Shown here piece by piece: positions 33,918 through 42,402 of a DNA stretch of 64,000 nt (the first letter of the stretch is position 1; each line of letters begins with the position of its first letter). Source of the DNA: Streptomyces sp. DH41 (GTDB lineage: Bacteria; Actinomycetota; Actinomycetes; Streptomycetales; Streptomycetaceae). The notes beneath the pieces were generated by a model that did no database searches, was not told the origin of the DNA, and saw nothing but the letters and a program-made list of their open reading frames with translations. The translations under genes and the position numbers were made by a program. Where the stretch lies: NCBI RefSeq assembly GCF_029813785.1, contig NZ_JARVKY010000021.1, positions 115,996 through 179,995 on the forward strand, given 5' to 3'.

Positions 33918-35468
33918 TCACCGGTTCACGCCGTCACCGGCCCGTTCCACGTGCGCGTTCCCGTTGGCGGCCTTCGGCGCCTGGTCGGTCGCCGTCGGCT
34001 TCCAGTCCGGGTGCCCGGGCATCGGCGGGGTCTTCTCTTCGTACAGCCAGGCCTGGAAGAAGTCGCCCAGGTCGCGGCCGGAGATCTCGGAGGCGAGCCG
34101 GACGAAGTCCGCGGTCGTCGCCGTACTGTCTCGGTGCCGGGCGACCCATTCGCGTTGGACGCGTTCGAAGGCGGGGCGGCCGATCTCCTGGCGCAGGGCG
34201 TAGAGGACGAGAGCCGCGCCGTCGTAGACGTTGGGCCGGAAGATGCTGATCTTGTTGCCGGGGTCCGGGGGCTTCGGCGCGGCCGGCGGTCCGCCCGCCG
34301 CGCGCCAGTGGTCGGAGGCACCGTAGGCGGTCTTCATACGGGCTTCCAGGGACCTGCCCGCCCTCTCCTGCGCGTACAGCGCCTCGTACCAGGTGGCGTG
34401 TCCCTCGTTCAGCCACAGGTCGGACCAGGTGGCCGGGCCGACGCTGTTGCCGAACCACTGGTGGGCCAGCTCGTGCACCATGATCGACTCGACGTACCAC
34501 TCGGGGAAGCCGGGTCGGGTGAACAGCTCCCGCTCGAAGAGGGAGAGCGTCTGGGTCTCGAGTTCGAAGCCGGTGGTGACGTCGGCCATGAGCAGGCCGT
34601 AGGTCTCGAAGGGGTAGCGCCCGGCCTTCTCCTCCATCCAGGCGATCTGGCCGGGGGTCTTCTCCAGCCACGGTTCGAGCGCCGCGCGGTGCTTCGTCGG
34701 CACGACGTCCCGGACGGGCAGTTCGTGCGGGCCGGTGCGGTGCAGCACCGTGGAGCGGCCGATGGAGACCTGCGCCAGCTCGGTGGCCATGGGGTGCCCG
34801 GTCCGGTACGTCCACGTGGTCGATCCGCCGGCCCGGTCCACACCCGCCGGCAGACCGTTGGCGACGGCCGTGAGCCCGTCCGGGGCGGTGACACGGAAGG
34901 TGAACCCGGCCTTGTCGGAAGGGTGGTCGTTGCAGGGGAACACCAGGTGCGCGACGTCGGCCTGGTTGGCCATGGCGAGGCCGTCGGCGGTGCGCACCCA
35001 GCCGCCTTCGCGGTTCTCCGGGTACACCGGGTCGCTGCTGTGCCGCACGGTGATCCGCGTCCGCTCGCCCTCGTCGAGCGCGCCCTGGGGCGTGACGACG
35101 AGGTCCTCGCCGGCTGTGGCGAAGCCGGCGGGCTCACCGTCAACCTCGACGGAGTCGACCTTGCCGTGGGCGAAGTCCAGGTTGATCCGCTCCAGGTCGG
35201 CCGTGACGCGGGCGTCGATGGTGGTGACGGCCTTCAGCGGCTCGCTGTTGCTGCCGGAGTAGGTGAAGGAGAGGTCGTACGCCGCCACGTCGTAGCCGGG
35301 GTTGCCCAGGTGGGGGAAGAGCCGGTCGCCGACGCCCAGAGGGGCCGGCGGCGCGCTGGCGGCGACCAGGCAGACGGAGACGGCCGAGGCGAGCAGGGCC
35401 GCGGCCTTGAGCCGGCGGCGGGCCGGCCCGCGGGTTCGCCGAGTGGGGGTGTGAGGGGTGTGCAGCAT
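33918..35468 (-). CDS. secreted M1-family zinc aminopeptidase
   Basis: A 516-aa exported protein. A Tat/Sec-like N-terminus (RRTRGPARRRLKAAALLASAVSV) is followed by the beta-sandwich domain and the gluzincin catalytic motif HELAH near 332-336, with the third zinc ligand in LNEGHATW about 19 residues later. The usual M1 GXMEN is replaced by TTGFELETQ. It is shorter than classical PepN (about 850 aa), typical of the small secreted Streptomyces M1 group. It would release N-terminal residues outside the cell. The start is the ATG at 35468. Confidence 0.9.
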   Translation of the reverse strand: MLHTPHTPTRRTRGPARRRLKAAALLASAVSVCLVAASAPPAPLGVGDRLFPHLGNPGYDVAAYDLSFTYSGSNSEPLKAVTTIDARVTADLERINLDFAHGKVDSVEVDGEPAGFATAGEDLVVTPQGALDEGERTRITVRHSSDPVYPENREGGWVRTADGLAMANQADVAHLVFPCNDHPSDKAGFTFRVTAPDGLTAVANGLPAGVDRAGGSTTWTYRTGHPMATELAQVSIGRSTVLHRTGPHELPVRDVVPTKHRAALEPWLEKTPGQIAWMEEKAGRYPFETYGLLMADVTTGFELETQTLSLFERELFTRPGFPEWYVESIMVHELAHQWFGNSVGPATWSDLWLNEGHATWYEALYAQERAGRSLEARMKTAYGASDHWRAAGGPPAAPKPPDPGNKISIFRPNVYDGAALVLYALRQEIGRPAFERVQREWVARHRDSTATTADFVRLASEISGRDLGDFFQAWLYEEKTPPMPGHPDWKPTATDQAPKAANGNAHVERAGDGVNR

Positions 35469-35550
35469 TCCCCACGGCTATCAGCGCGCGCGTGCGCCGC
35501 GGCGACGGCGCGCGCCCGGAGCACCCGAACGGGTACGCCCGGCAGCCGAC

Positions 35551-35620
35551 GCCCCGTGGCGCACGCCCCGTGGCGCACGCCCCGTGGCGCACGCCCCATG
35601 GCGCACGCCCCATGGCCAGT
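35551..35620. repeat. 14-bp tandem repeat array A
   Basis: The unit CGCCCCGTGGCGCA is repeated: three identical copies, a fourth with one G-to-A change, and a fifth diverging into array B. It lies upstream of the M1 peptidase gene and beyond the end of rshA. Confidence 0.9.
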
Positions 35621-35656
35621 GACCGGCGGCCAGTGACCGGCGGCCAGTGACCGGGA
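35615..35656. repeat. 14-bp tandem repeat array B
   Basis: The unit GGCCAGTGACCGGC occurs three times (the last ends GGG). It directly abuts array A, has the same 14-bp period but an unrelated sequence, and fills the gap before the end of rshA at 35700. Confidence 0.88.
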
Positions 35657-35699
35657 GCCGTCGCCCGGTCCGGCTCTCCTGGTCCGTCGACCGGCGCGC

Positions 35700-37868
35700 T
35701 CAGACTCCCGTGGTCTGCGGCTGTGCTCTGCTCACGTCGTACACCCCGGCCACGTCTCGCATCGCGCGCATGAGGGCGGGCAGCCGGGCCGCGTCCGGGA
35801 GCAGGACGGTGTAGGTGTGGCGGACCCGTTGCCGGTCGGGGGGCTCGACGGTCGCGGAGACGATCTCGGCGCCTTCGACTGCCATGGCCTCCGTGAGGTC
35901 GGCCAGGAGGTGCGGGCGGCCGAACGATTCGGCGAGCAGGGTGACCCGGCACTGCGTGCTCTCCCCCCAGCGCACGCCGACCTCCGCGCGCCCCGCGCTC
36001 TTCATGCGCGCCACCACCGCGCACTGAGCGCGGTGCACGGTCACCACTCCCCCGCGTACGGCGAAACCGGTGATCTCGTCGGGCGGTACGGGGGTGCAGC
36101 AGCCGGCCAGCCGCACGGTCGCGCCCGGCGGGTCGACGAGGACGTCGGCGGAGGCGGGACGGGCGGCCGGTCCGACGGACGTCGGGCGTGCGGCGGGCGC
36201 GTCACCCGCGCCGGGACCGCGGGACGCCTCCGCCTCTGCTACGGGCGCCGGCTGCGGGTGGGCCGAGAGCCGGCGCTGGATGGCGATCCGCGCGGCGGGT
36301 GTGTGGGCGTGCTCCAGCCACTCCCTGGAGGGCTCGGAGGCGGGGTCCTGCCCCATCAGGAGGTGCACCGTGTCGCCGTCCCTCAGCACCGTGCTCATGG
36401 TCGCCAGGCGGCCGTTGACCCGGGCGCCCATGGTCGCGTGCGCGTCCTCGCCGTACTGGGCGTACGCGGCGTCCACGCAGGTCGCGCCCTCGGGGAGGCC
36501 GAGGGCGCCGCCGTCGGGGCGGAAGACGGTGATCTCGCGGTCCTGGGCGAGGTCCTCGCGAAGGGTGGACCAGAAGGTGTCGGGGTCGGGGGCGCCGCGC
36601 TGCCAGTCGAGCAGCCGGGAGAGCCAGCCGGGACGGGTCGGGTCGGCGCGCTCGCCGTCGCCCGCGGTCTGTTCCTCCGCCGGCGGCGCGTAGGGATTGC
36701 CGAGCGCGACGACTCCGGCCTCGGCGACCTTGTGCATCTGGTGGGTGCGGATGAGGACCTCGACGACCTGGCCGTCCTGCGCGCGGGCCACCGCGGTGTG
36801 CAGCGACTGGTACAGGTTGAACTTGGGTACGGCGATGAAGTCCTTGAACTCCGAGACGACCGGCGTCATACAGGTGTGCAGTTCACCGAGGACGGCGTAG
36901 CAGTCGGCGTCCTCCTGCACGAGCACCAGGAGGCGGCCGAAGTCCGCGCCGTCGAGCGGTCCCCGTTTACGGGAGACACGGTGCACGGAGACGAAGTGGC
37001 GGGGCCGGATGAGAACGTCCGCCGGGATGTCCGCCTCGCGCAGCACCTTGCGCACGTCGTCGGCGACCGCGGCGAGCGGGTCGTCCGCGCGGGCGGCGTT
37101 CTCGTCGACCAGCTCCCGCGTGCGCTCGTACTCCTCGGGGTGCATCACCGCGAAGACGAGGTCCTCCAGCTCGGACTTGAGCGCCTGGACGCCGAGCCGC
37201 TCGGCGAGCGGGATGAGCACGTCCCGGGTCACCTTGGCGATGCGCTCCTGTTTCTCCCGGCGCATGACGCCGAGGGTGCGCATGTTGTGGAGCCGGTCGG
37301 CGAGTTTGATCGACATCACGCGGACGTCGTTGCCGGTGGCGAGGAGCATCTTGCGGAAGGTCTCGGGCTCGGCGGCGGCGCCGTAGTCGACCTTCTCCAG
37401 CTTGGTGACGCCGTCGACGAGGTAGCGGACCTCGGCACCGAACTGGTCGCCCACCTGGTCGAGCGTCACCTCGGTGTCCTCGACGGTGTCGTGGAGGAGG
37501 GAGGCGGTGAGCGTGGTGGTCTCAGCGCCGAGTTCGGCGAGGATCAGGGTGACGGCCAGCGGGTGGGTGATGTAGGGCTCGCCGCTCTTGCGCGTCTGGC
37601 CGCGGTGCGAGGACTCGGCCAGCACGTAGGCGCGGCGCAGCGGGTCGAGGTCGGCGTCGGGGTGGTGGGCGCGGTGGGCCTCGACGACGTGGCCGATGGC
37701 GTCGGGCAGCCTGCCGCGGGCGGCGGAGCCGAGCAGTGCGGCGCGGCCCAGGCGGCGCAGGTCGATCCGGGGGCGGGCCTTCCTGCGGGGCGTCGACGGT
37801 GCGCCGGCGCCGGTGGCTGCGGGCGTCACAGGGCCTGGGCTCGCTGGATTCACGGCCTCCGCGTTCAT
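35700..37868 (-). CDS. rshA: RelA/SpoT homologue RshA
   Basis: A 722-aa protein of the (p)ppGpp enzyme family. The HD hydrolase domain is intact: HRGQTRKSGEPYITHP, SLLHDTVED (H126, D127) and IKLADRLHNMRT (D191). The synthetase domain is clearly altered: the usual YDLIGVRI-type segment reads DFGRLLVLVQEDADCYAVLG and the usual NGYQSLHT reads NLYQSLHT. TGS-like (ITVFRPDGGALGLPEGAT) and ACT-like C-terminal regions follow. It probably acts mainly as a hydrolase or in regulation. The start is the ATG at 37868 with GGAGGT upstream. The name follows the S. coelicolor gene known at this locus, next to dapF. Confidence 0.9.
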   Translation of the reverse strand: MNAEAVNPASPGPVTPAATGAGAPSTPRRKARPRIDLRRLGRAALLGSAARGRLPDAIGHVVEAHRAHHPDADLDPLRRAYVLAESSHRGQTRKSGEPYITHPLAVTLILAELGAETTTLTASLLHDTVEDTEVTLDQVGDQFGAEVRYLVDGVTKLEKVDYGAAAEPETFRKMLLATGNDVRVMSIKLADRLHNMRTLGVMRREKQERIAKVTRDVLIPLAERLGVQALKSELEDLVFAVMHPEEYERTRELVDENAARADDPLAAVADDVRKVLREADIPADVLIRPRHFVSVHRVSRKRGPLDGADFGRLLVLVQEDADCYAVLGELHTCMTPVVSEFKDFIAVPKFNLYQSLHTAVARAQDGQVVEVLIRTHQMHKVAEAGVVALGNPYAPPAEEQTAGDGERADPTRPGWLSRLLDWQRGAPDPDTFWSTLREDLAQDREITVFRPDGGALGLPEGATCVDAAYAQYGEDAHATMGARVNGRLATMSTVLRDGDTVHLLMGQDPASEPSREWLEHAHTPAARIAIQRRLSAHPQPAPVAEAEASRGPGAGDAPAARPTSVGPAARPASADVLVDPPGATVRLAGCCTPVPPDEITGFAVRGGVVTVHRAQCAVVARMKSAGRAEVGVRWGESTQCRVTLLAESFGRPHLLADLTEAMAVEGAEIVSATVEPPDRQRVRHTYTVLLPDAARLPALMRAMRDVAGVYDVSRAQPQTTGV

Positions 37869-38096
37869 GGGCACCTCCGGCTGCACGGACCGGCGGACGG
37901 GGTATCCCAGGGCGGACACGGCTCAGGGGATGGTGTCGGTCCCCCGTCCGGGCCGGTGCTTGATGCTATCGAGCCCATCACGTGCGGCCGACCGCCTCTC
38001 GCCGAGCGTGAAACGGATCACCCATTCGAGCGATGGTCCGAGGGTTTGGGTTTCGCACTGAGTGTCACGGACTGAGTGCTGTGACCGGGTTGTGGT

Positions 38097-38966
38097 TCAG
38101 GCGAGTACCCCTTCCAGCCATCCGGCGTCGAACTCGCCCTCGGCGACGATCACCGCGGGGCCCGTCATCTCGATCTCGCCGTCGGGGCGCTCGGTGATCA
38201 CCAGGGTGCCGCCGGGCACCTCGACGGTGTACGTCGCCGGGGTACCGGTGACCGTCGGGTCCGCGCCGTCCCTGCGGGCGGTGGCGACGGCGACGGCGCA
38301 CGCGCCGGTTCCGCACGAGCGGGTCTCCCCGGAGCCGCGCTCGTGCACGCGCATCGCGACGTGACGGGGGCCGCGGTCGGCCACGAACTCGACGTTGACG
38401 CCGTCCGGGTAGGCGGTGGCGGGTTCGTAGGGCGGCGGGGAGTACAGGTCGCCCGCGTGGGCGAGGTCGGCGACGAAGGCGACCGCGTGCGGATTGCCCA
38501 TGTTCACGTTCCGCGCGGGCCAGCTGCGCCCGTCGACGCTCACCACGACATCGCCCCCGGGGAGCAGCGCGCGGCCCATGCCCACGGTCACGTCGCCGTT
38601 CTTCGCGAGGTGAACGCGCTTCACGCCCCCCCGCGTGGCGATGGTGAGATCGCCCTCGGCGGCGTGCCCGGCGCGCTGGAGGTAGCGCGCGAAGACCCGT
38701 ACGCCGTTGCCGCACATCTCCGCGACCGAGCCGTCGCCGTTGCGGTAGTCCATGAACCACTCCGCCTCGGCCGCCATGTCCCTGGCCTCGGGGTGCGCCG
38801 CGGACCGCACCACGTGCAGCAGTCCGTCACCGCCGATGCCCGCGCGGCGGTCGCACAGGGCGGCGGCGGCAGCGGGAGGCAGGTCGATGACGTTCTCGGG
38901 GTCCGGAACGATCACGAAGTCGTTCTCGGTGCCGTGACCCTTGAGGAAGGCGATCCGCGTGCTCAT
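38097..38966 (-). CDS. dapF: diaminopimelate epimerase
   Basis: A 289-aa enzyme converting LL- to meso-diaminopimelate for peptidoglycan and lysine. The two catalytic Cys are C85 (MCGNGVRVFARY) and C218 (SCGTGACAVAV) in two mirrored halves; GTENDFVIV is the usual opening. The start is the ATG at 38966. It lies between rshA and the small membrane protein / miaA group, all leftward. Confidence 0.97.
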   Translation of the reverse strand: MSTRIAFLKGHGTENDFVIVPDPENVIDLPPAAAAALCDRRAGIGGDGLLHVVRSAAHPEARDMAAEAEWFMDYRNGDGSVAEMCGNGVRVFARYLQRAGHAAEGDLTIATRGGVKRVHLAKNGDVTVGMGRALLPGGDVVVSVDGRSWPARNVNMGNPHAVAFVADLAHAGDLYSPPPYEPATAYPDGVNVEFVADRGPRHVAMRVHERGSGETRSCGTGACAVAVATARRDGADPTVTGTPATYTVEVPGGTLVITERPDGEIEMTGPAVIVAEGEFDAGWLEGVLA

Positions 38967-39098
38967 TCCTCGATCGTACGGCGTGGGTACGACGGGCGAC
39001 GCGGAGGCGGGCGCGCGCGGACGGGAAGGCGGGCACACACGTGGACGGGAGGGACCGGTACGCACGTGGCAGTGCGTGGACGGGAGGGCGGGCTCGTG

Positions 39099-39599
39099 TC
39101 AGCCGCGCAGGCGGTCCACCCGCCACACGGCCAGGGCGACGACGGCGGCGACCGCCAGGACGTAGACGAGGATCATCCGCCAGTCCGCGCGGCGGCCCGA
39201 TCCTCGCTGCGGCAGGCCCGGCCAGGTGTGGCCGACCCGGCGGGCGGCCATCATGCCCCAGCCGGCCGCGCAGGAGCAGATCAGCAGCCCCAGCATCGCG
39301 ATCACCGCGCCGCTGTCGCCGAAGTCGAAGGCGAGCGGGAAGGCGAACATCAGGGAGCCGACCGCGGCCAGGCAGACGATGGGAGCGAGCTGCCAGATCC
39401 GCAGCCGTCGCTGCGGACGCAGCTCGACCTCGACCTCGTCCCCGTACATCTCGTCGGGCTCGGGGCCGTCGGCGGCCACACCCTCCGGCGCCTCGTCGGG
39501 GCCGTCGGGGCTCAGAGCCGCTCCGTCCGGCTCCGGCCCGTCGTGGCCGGCGGTGCCGTGCTCGGTGCTTGGTGCGGGGTTGTGAGGGCCGGCCTCCAT
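39099..39599 (-). CDS. small membrane protein, function unknown
   Basis: About 166 aa. The first 65 residues are Pro/Gly/Asp-rich and acidic, followed by RPQRRLRIWQLAPIVCL and three hydrophobic segments (about 76-97, 105-123, 145-162). Neither family nor function is recognised. The ATG at 39599 is used; a GTG two codons upstream (39605) is better spaced from GGGAGG and is equally possible. It sits between miaA and dapF on the same strand and is probably co-transcribed. Confidence 0.7.
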   Translation of the reverse strand: MEAGPHNPAPSTEHGTAGHDGPEPDGAALSPDGPDEAPEGVAADGPEPDEMYGDEVEVELRPQRRLRIWQLAPIVCLAAVGSLMFAFPLAFDFGDSGAVIAMLGLLICSCAAGWGMMAARRVGHTWPGLPQRGSGRRADWRMILVYVLAVAAVVALAVWRVDRLRG

Positions 39600-39706
39600 C
39601 GCCACGCGCCCTCCCAACTAGGACTCACTCGGTCGATCGAAGCTCGATGATGGCACGCCGTCGATGGCCCGGATGACGGCCGGGGCGTCCCGATGCCATC
39701 ACGTGA

Positions 39707-40645
39707 TCAGGCTGTAACCGGTCGTTCGACCAACGACAGGGCGAGCCGCGGAAGTTCCGTGCGATCCGCCACAGCCCCACTCAACCAGTGCACCCGCGGA
39801 TCGCGCCTGAACCACGAATCCTGACGGCGCGCGAAGCGTTTGGTGGCACGGACGGTCTCGGCCCGCGCCTCGTCGAGGGTGCACTCGTCGGCGAGCGCCC
39901 TGAGTACCTGCTGGTAGCCGAGCGCGCGCGACGCCGTACGCCCCTCGCGCAACCCCCGCGCCTCGAGGGCGCGCACCTCGTCGACCAGACCCGCTTCCCA
40001 CATCCGGTCGACCCGGCGGGTGATCCGCTCGTCCAGCTCGGGGCGCGCGACGTCGACGCCGATCTGCACGGTGTCGTAGACGGAGTCGTGGCCGGGAAGG
40101 TTGGCGGTGAAGGGCCTGCCGGTGATCTCGATCACCTCCAGGGCGCGCACGATCCGGCGCCCGTTGCCGGGCAGGATGGCCCGCCCGGCTTCCGGGTCGG
40201 CGGCGGCCAGACGGGCGTGCAGCGCACCCGGGCCCCGCAGCTCCAGCTCCTCTTCCAGCCGGGCCCTGACCTCGGGGTCGGTGCCGGGGAACTCCAGGTT
40301 GTCGACGGCCCCGCGGACGTAGAGTCCGGAGCCGCCGACGAGGATCGGCCAGCGGCCCTCGGCGAGCAGGGCGTCGATCCGTTCCCGCGCCAGTCGCTGG
40401 TACTCGGCGACGGACGCCGTGACCGTCACGTCCCAGACGTCGAGAAGATGGTGGGGGACAGCACCGCGCTCCTCGGGCGTCAGTTTGGCGGTACCGATGT
40501 CCATCCCACGGTAGAGCTGCATGGAGTCGGCGTTGACGACTTCGCCGCCGAGCCGCTGGGCCAGGAATACGCCCAGATCGGACTTTCCGGCCGCGGTGGG
40601 TCCGACTACGGCGATGACGCGGGGGGCGGGGGGTGCGCTGCTCAC
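39707..40645 (-). CDS. miaA: tRNA dimethylallyltransferase
   Basis: A 312-aa enzyme that adds a dimethylallyl group to A37 of tRNAs reading UNN codons. P-loop GPTAAGKS (15-22), NADSMQLYRGMDIGTAKL and LVGGSGLYVRG are diagnostic, with TRALGYQQ-like ASRALGYQQVL and TKRFARRQDSWFRRD at the end. The start is a GTG at 40645. The product is the substrate of MiaB, encoded 2.3 kb upstream on the same strand; two rightward small genes and a LigB-like gene lie between them. Confidence 0.97.
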   Translation of the reverse strand: MSSAPPAPRVIAVVGPTAAGKSDLGVFLAQRLGGEVVNADSMQLYRGMDIGTAKLTPEERGAVPHHLLDVWDVTVTASVAEYQRLARERIDALLAEGRWPILVGGSGLYVRGAVDNLEFPGTDPEVRARLEEELELRGPGALHARLAAADPEAGRAILPGNGRRIVRALEVIEITGRPFTANLPGHDSVYDTVQIGVDVARPELDERITRRVDRMWEAGLVDEVRALEARGLREGRTASRALGYQQVLRALADECTLDEARAETVRATKRFARRQDSWFRRDPRVHWLSGAVADRTELPRLALSLVERPVTA

Positions 40646-40828
40646 CGCACCAGTCTCGCAAACCTCTCATCCGGCTCTCGAACGAGTTACGTGACGGTGC
40701 GGGGCCGGGCTCGTTCCCCGTTGCGAGGTTCCCGCGCCCCGGACCACCGGGGCCGTGGCCCCGGCCACGCGAACGGACGCACCGGATGCCGCGGGATTTC
40801 GCCCGCACGAGTAACCTATGGAGTTGAT

Positions 40829-41113
40829 ATGGGCGTTTTTGCACGGCTTTTTCGGAAGTCGAAGTCCCCGCAGGAGGCGCCGGCCGCCGAGACACCGGCC
40901 GACGCCCCCGAGCCGGAAGGTGCGGTTGAGGAGAGCACCGCAGAAGCCGCGGAGACGGCCGACGCCGGCCCCCGGAACACGGTCCAGCCCGCTGAGGCCA
41001 CCGAGGCCACCGACGCCGCCGACTCCGCCGACTCCGAGAGCGTCGGCATCCCCAAGCAGCAGTCCGCCGGGGAGGCCGTCGACAACGAGGCCGACAAGGG
41101 CGCCCGCACCTGA
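40829..41113 (+). CDS. small acidic hypothetical protein
   Basis: A 94-aa protein from the ATG at 40829 with GGAGTTG upstream. Only the start is patterned (MGVFARLFRKSKSP, a basic amphipathic helix); the rest is Ala/Glu/Asp/Thr-rich and probably disordered. It lies 24 bases before the antitoxin-like gene and they should be one transcript. TAACCT about 10 bases upstream could be a -10 box. A basic N-terminal helix plus acidic tail fits a membrane-surface or protein-binding role, but this is a guess. Confidence 0.65.
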   Translation: MGVFARLFRKSKSPQEAPAAETPADAPEPEGAVEESTAEAAETADAGPRNTVQPAEATEATDAADSADSESVGIPKQQSAGEAVDNEADKGART

Positions 41114-41137
41114 CCGCCCCGTGAGGGAAGGCGAACC

Positions 41138-41416
41138 ATGGGTCTGCTGGACAACGTGAAGGCCAGGCTGGGACCGGCGAAGGGCAAGGTCTCCGACCTC
41201 GCGCGGCAGCACGAGGACAAGATCGATCGCGGTCTCGACAAGGTGGCGAGGACCGTCGACGAGAGGACCAAGGGCAAGTACAGCGACCGGATCCAGACGG
41301 GCACCGGGAAGGCGAAGGGCGCCATGGACCGCCTCGCCCACAAGGACGCCGACGGCGGCACACCGGGCACCACCCCGGGCGGCACTCCGCCGACCGGGCC
41401 GCCTCCGGCTTCCTGA
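41138..41416 (+). CDS. MT0933-like antitoxin family protein
   Basis: A 92-aa protein. MGLLDNVKARLGPAKGKV and EDKIDRGLDKVARTVDERTKGKYSDRI match the pattern of the MT0933 antitoxin family of actinobacteria; the last 25 residues are Gly/Thr/Pro-rich. AGGGAAGG precedes the ATG at 41138. No toxin of a known family is adjacent; the only partner is the 94-aa acidic protein before it, which does not look like a toxin. The family name does not prove an antitoxin role. Confidence 0.75.
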   Translation: MGLLDNVKARLGPAKGKVSDLARQHEDKIDRGLDKVARTVDERTKGKYSDRIQTGTGKAKGAMDRLAHKDADGGTPGTTPGGTPPTGPPPAS

Positions 41417-41455
41417 CCCGCGCGCCCCGGCGCACCGGCGAGTCACCGGCACGAC

Positions 41456-41495
41456 GGCGGACGGTCCCGAGCGGCTCAGCTCCGGACCGTCCGCC
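41456..41495. terminator. bidirectional terminator after the antitoxin-like gene
   Basis: A perfect 12-base stem (GGCGGACGGTCC) with a 16-base loop that can itself pair GAGC with GCTC, between convergent genes. Confidence 0.85.
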
Positions 41496-41585
41496 GACTC
41501 GGCGTGCGACCGATGACCGACACATCCCGCCGACGCTTGCCGACGCGCCCCGCCGCGTCCTGAACGCCGCAGGGCGTCACCCTGC

Positions 41586-42353
41586 CTACGACCAGGTGGC
41601 GGCGATGTACCCGACCCCGTACGGCGCGTCCTCGTACAGCAGCGCGCCGGCGAGGTCCGTGTCCTCGGCCGCGCCCGCCAGGACCTGCCAGGGGCCCCGG
41701 CCGGACACCTTCAGCTCGCGGGCCAGTGCGACGTCCAGCGCCGCGAGAGCCGCCACGTCCGCCGCTCCCAGCGCACGCCCCGCCTCCGCGTCGAAGGGCG
41801 CCGCACGCTCGTCGAGGTACCCGGGGGCCTTGAGTGTGCGGCAGGCACTGGCGTCTCCCAGCACCAGCATGGCCACCCGCCCGGCCCGCGCGGCGGTGTC
41901 CCGTCCGATGGCGGCGCAGCGCTCGGCGGGGAGGTCCTCCCCCACGCCGATGCCCTCGACAGGAGCGTCGGCCCACCCGGTGCGACCGAGCAGCCAGGCA
42001 CCCACGGCCAGCCCGTACGGCAACTCGGCCTCGGTCCGCTCCGATTCGGTACGCACCGTTTCGGTCCCTACCGATTCGGCCCGCTCCGCCTGCGTACCGC
42101 GGTCCGGGCCCAGGCTCACCTCAAGATCCACGCCGAAGCCGCGGAAGGATCCCCGTGCGCCGTGCGGATAGGCCTCGAGCCCCGCGCCGTCGCCCGGGCC
42201 GACGACCACGAGCCGGTCGGGCCGGGCGGCGGCGAGCACCCCCAGCGCGTCCGCGCACGCGGCACGCGCGGCGTCCAGCTCGGGCGCGGCACCCGCGGCG
42301 ACCTCCGGCACGAGGAGCGGCGGGCAGGGACAGACGGCGGCGGCGACAAGCAT
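41586..42353 (-). CDS. LigB-fold (class III extradiol dioxygenase-like) protein
   Basis: A 255-aa protein starting at the ATG at 42353 (MLVAAAVCPCPPLLVPEV). The opening, DRLVVVGPGD and VAMLVLGDASA segments match the class III extradiol dioxygenase subunit B-like family that sits beside miaA/miaB in actinobacteria. The position where I expect a metal-binding His (CPHPPLL) reads Cys, so normal Fe-dependent ring cleavage is doubtful. Residues about 98-110 contain an odd VGTETVRTESERTEAE insertion with TE repeats. It ends 170 bases from the convergent antitoxin-like gene and starts 49 bases after miaB. Confidence 0.75.
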   Translation of the reverse strand: MLVAAAVCPCPPLLVPEVAAGAAPELDAARAACADALGVLAAARPDRLVVVGPGDGAGLEAYPHGARGSFRGFGVDLEVSLGPDRGTQAERAESVGTETVRTESERTEAELPYGLAVGAWLLGRTGWADAPVEGIGVGEDLPAERCAAIGRDTAARAGRVAMLVLGDASACRTLKAPGYLDERAAPFDAEAGRALGAADVAALAALDVALARELKVSGRGPWQVLAGAAEDTDLAGALLYEDAPYGVGYIAATWS

Positions 42354-42402
42354 GATCGGCAGCGTAACCCCGTGCCCGCGGCCACGGCCGTCCGCCCCGC
42401 GG

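Noticed and set aside
35551..35656. CRISPR-like array
   Set aside because: The repeats are directly tandem with no spacers and no cas genes occur.
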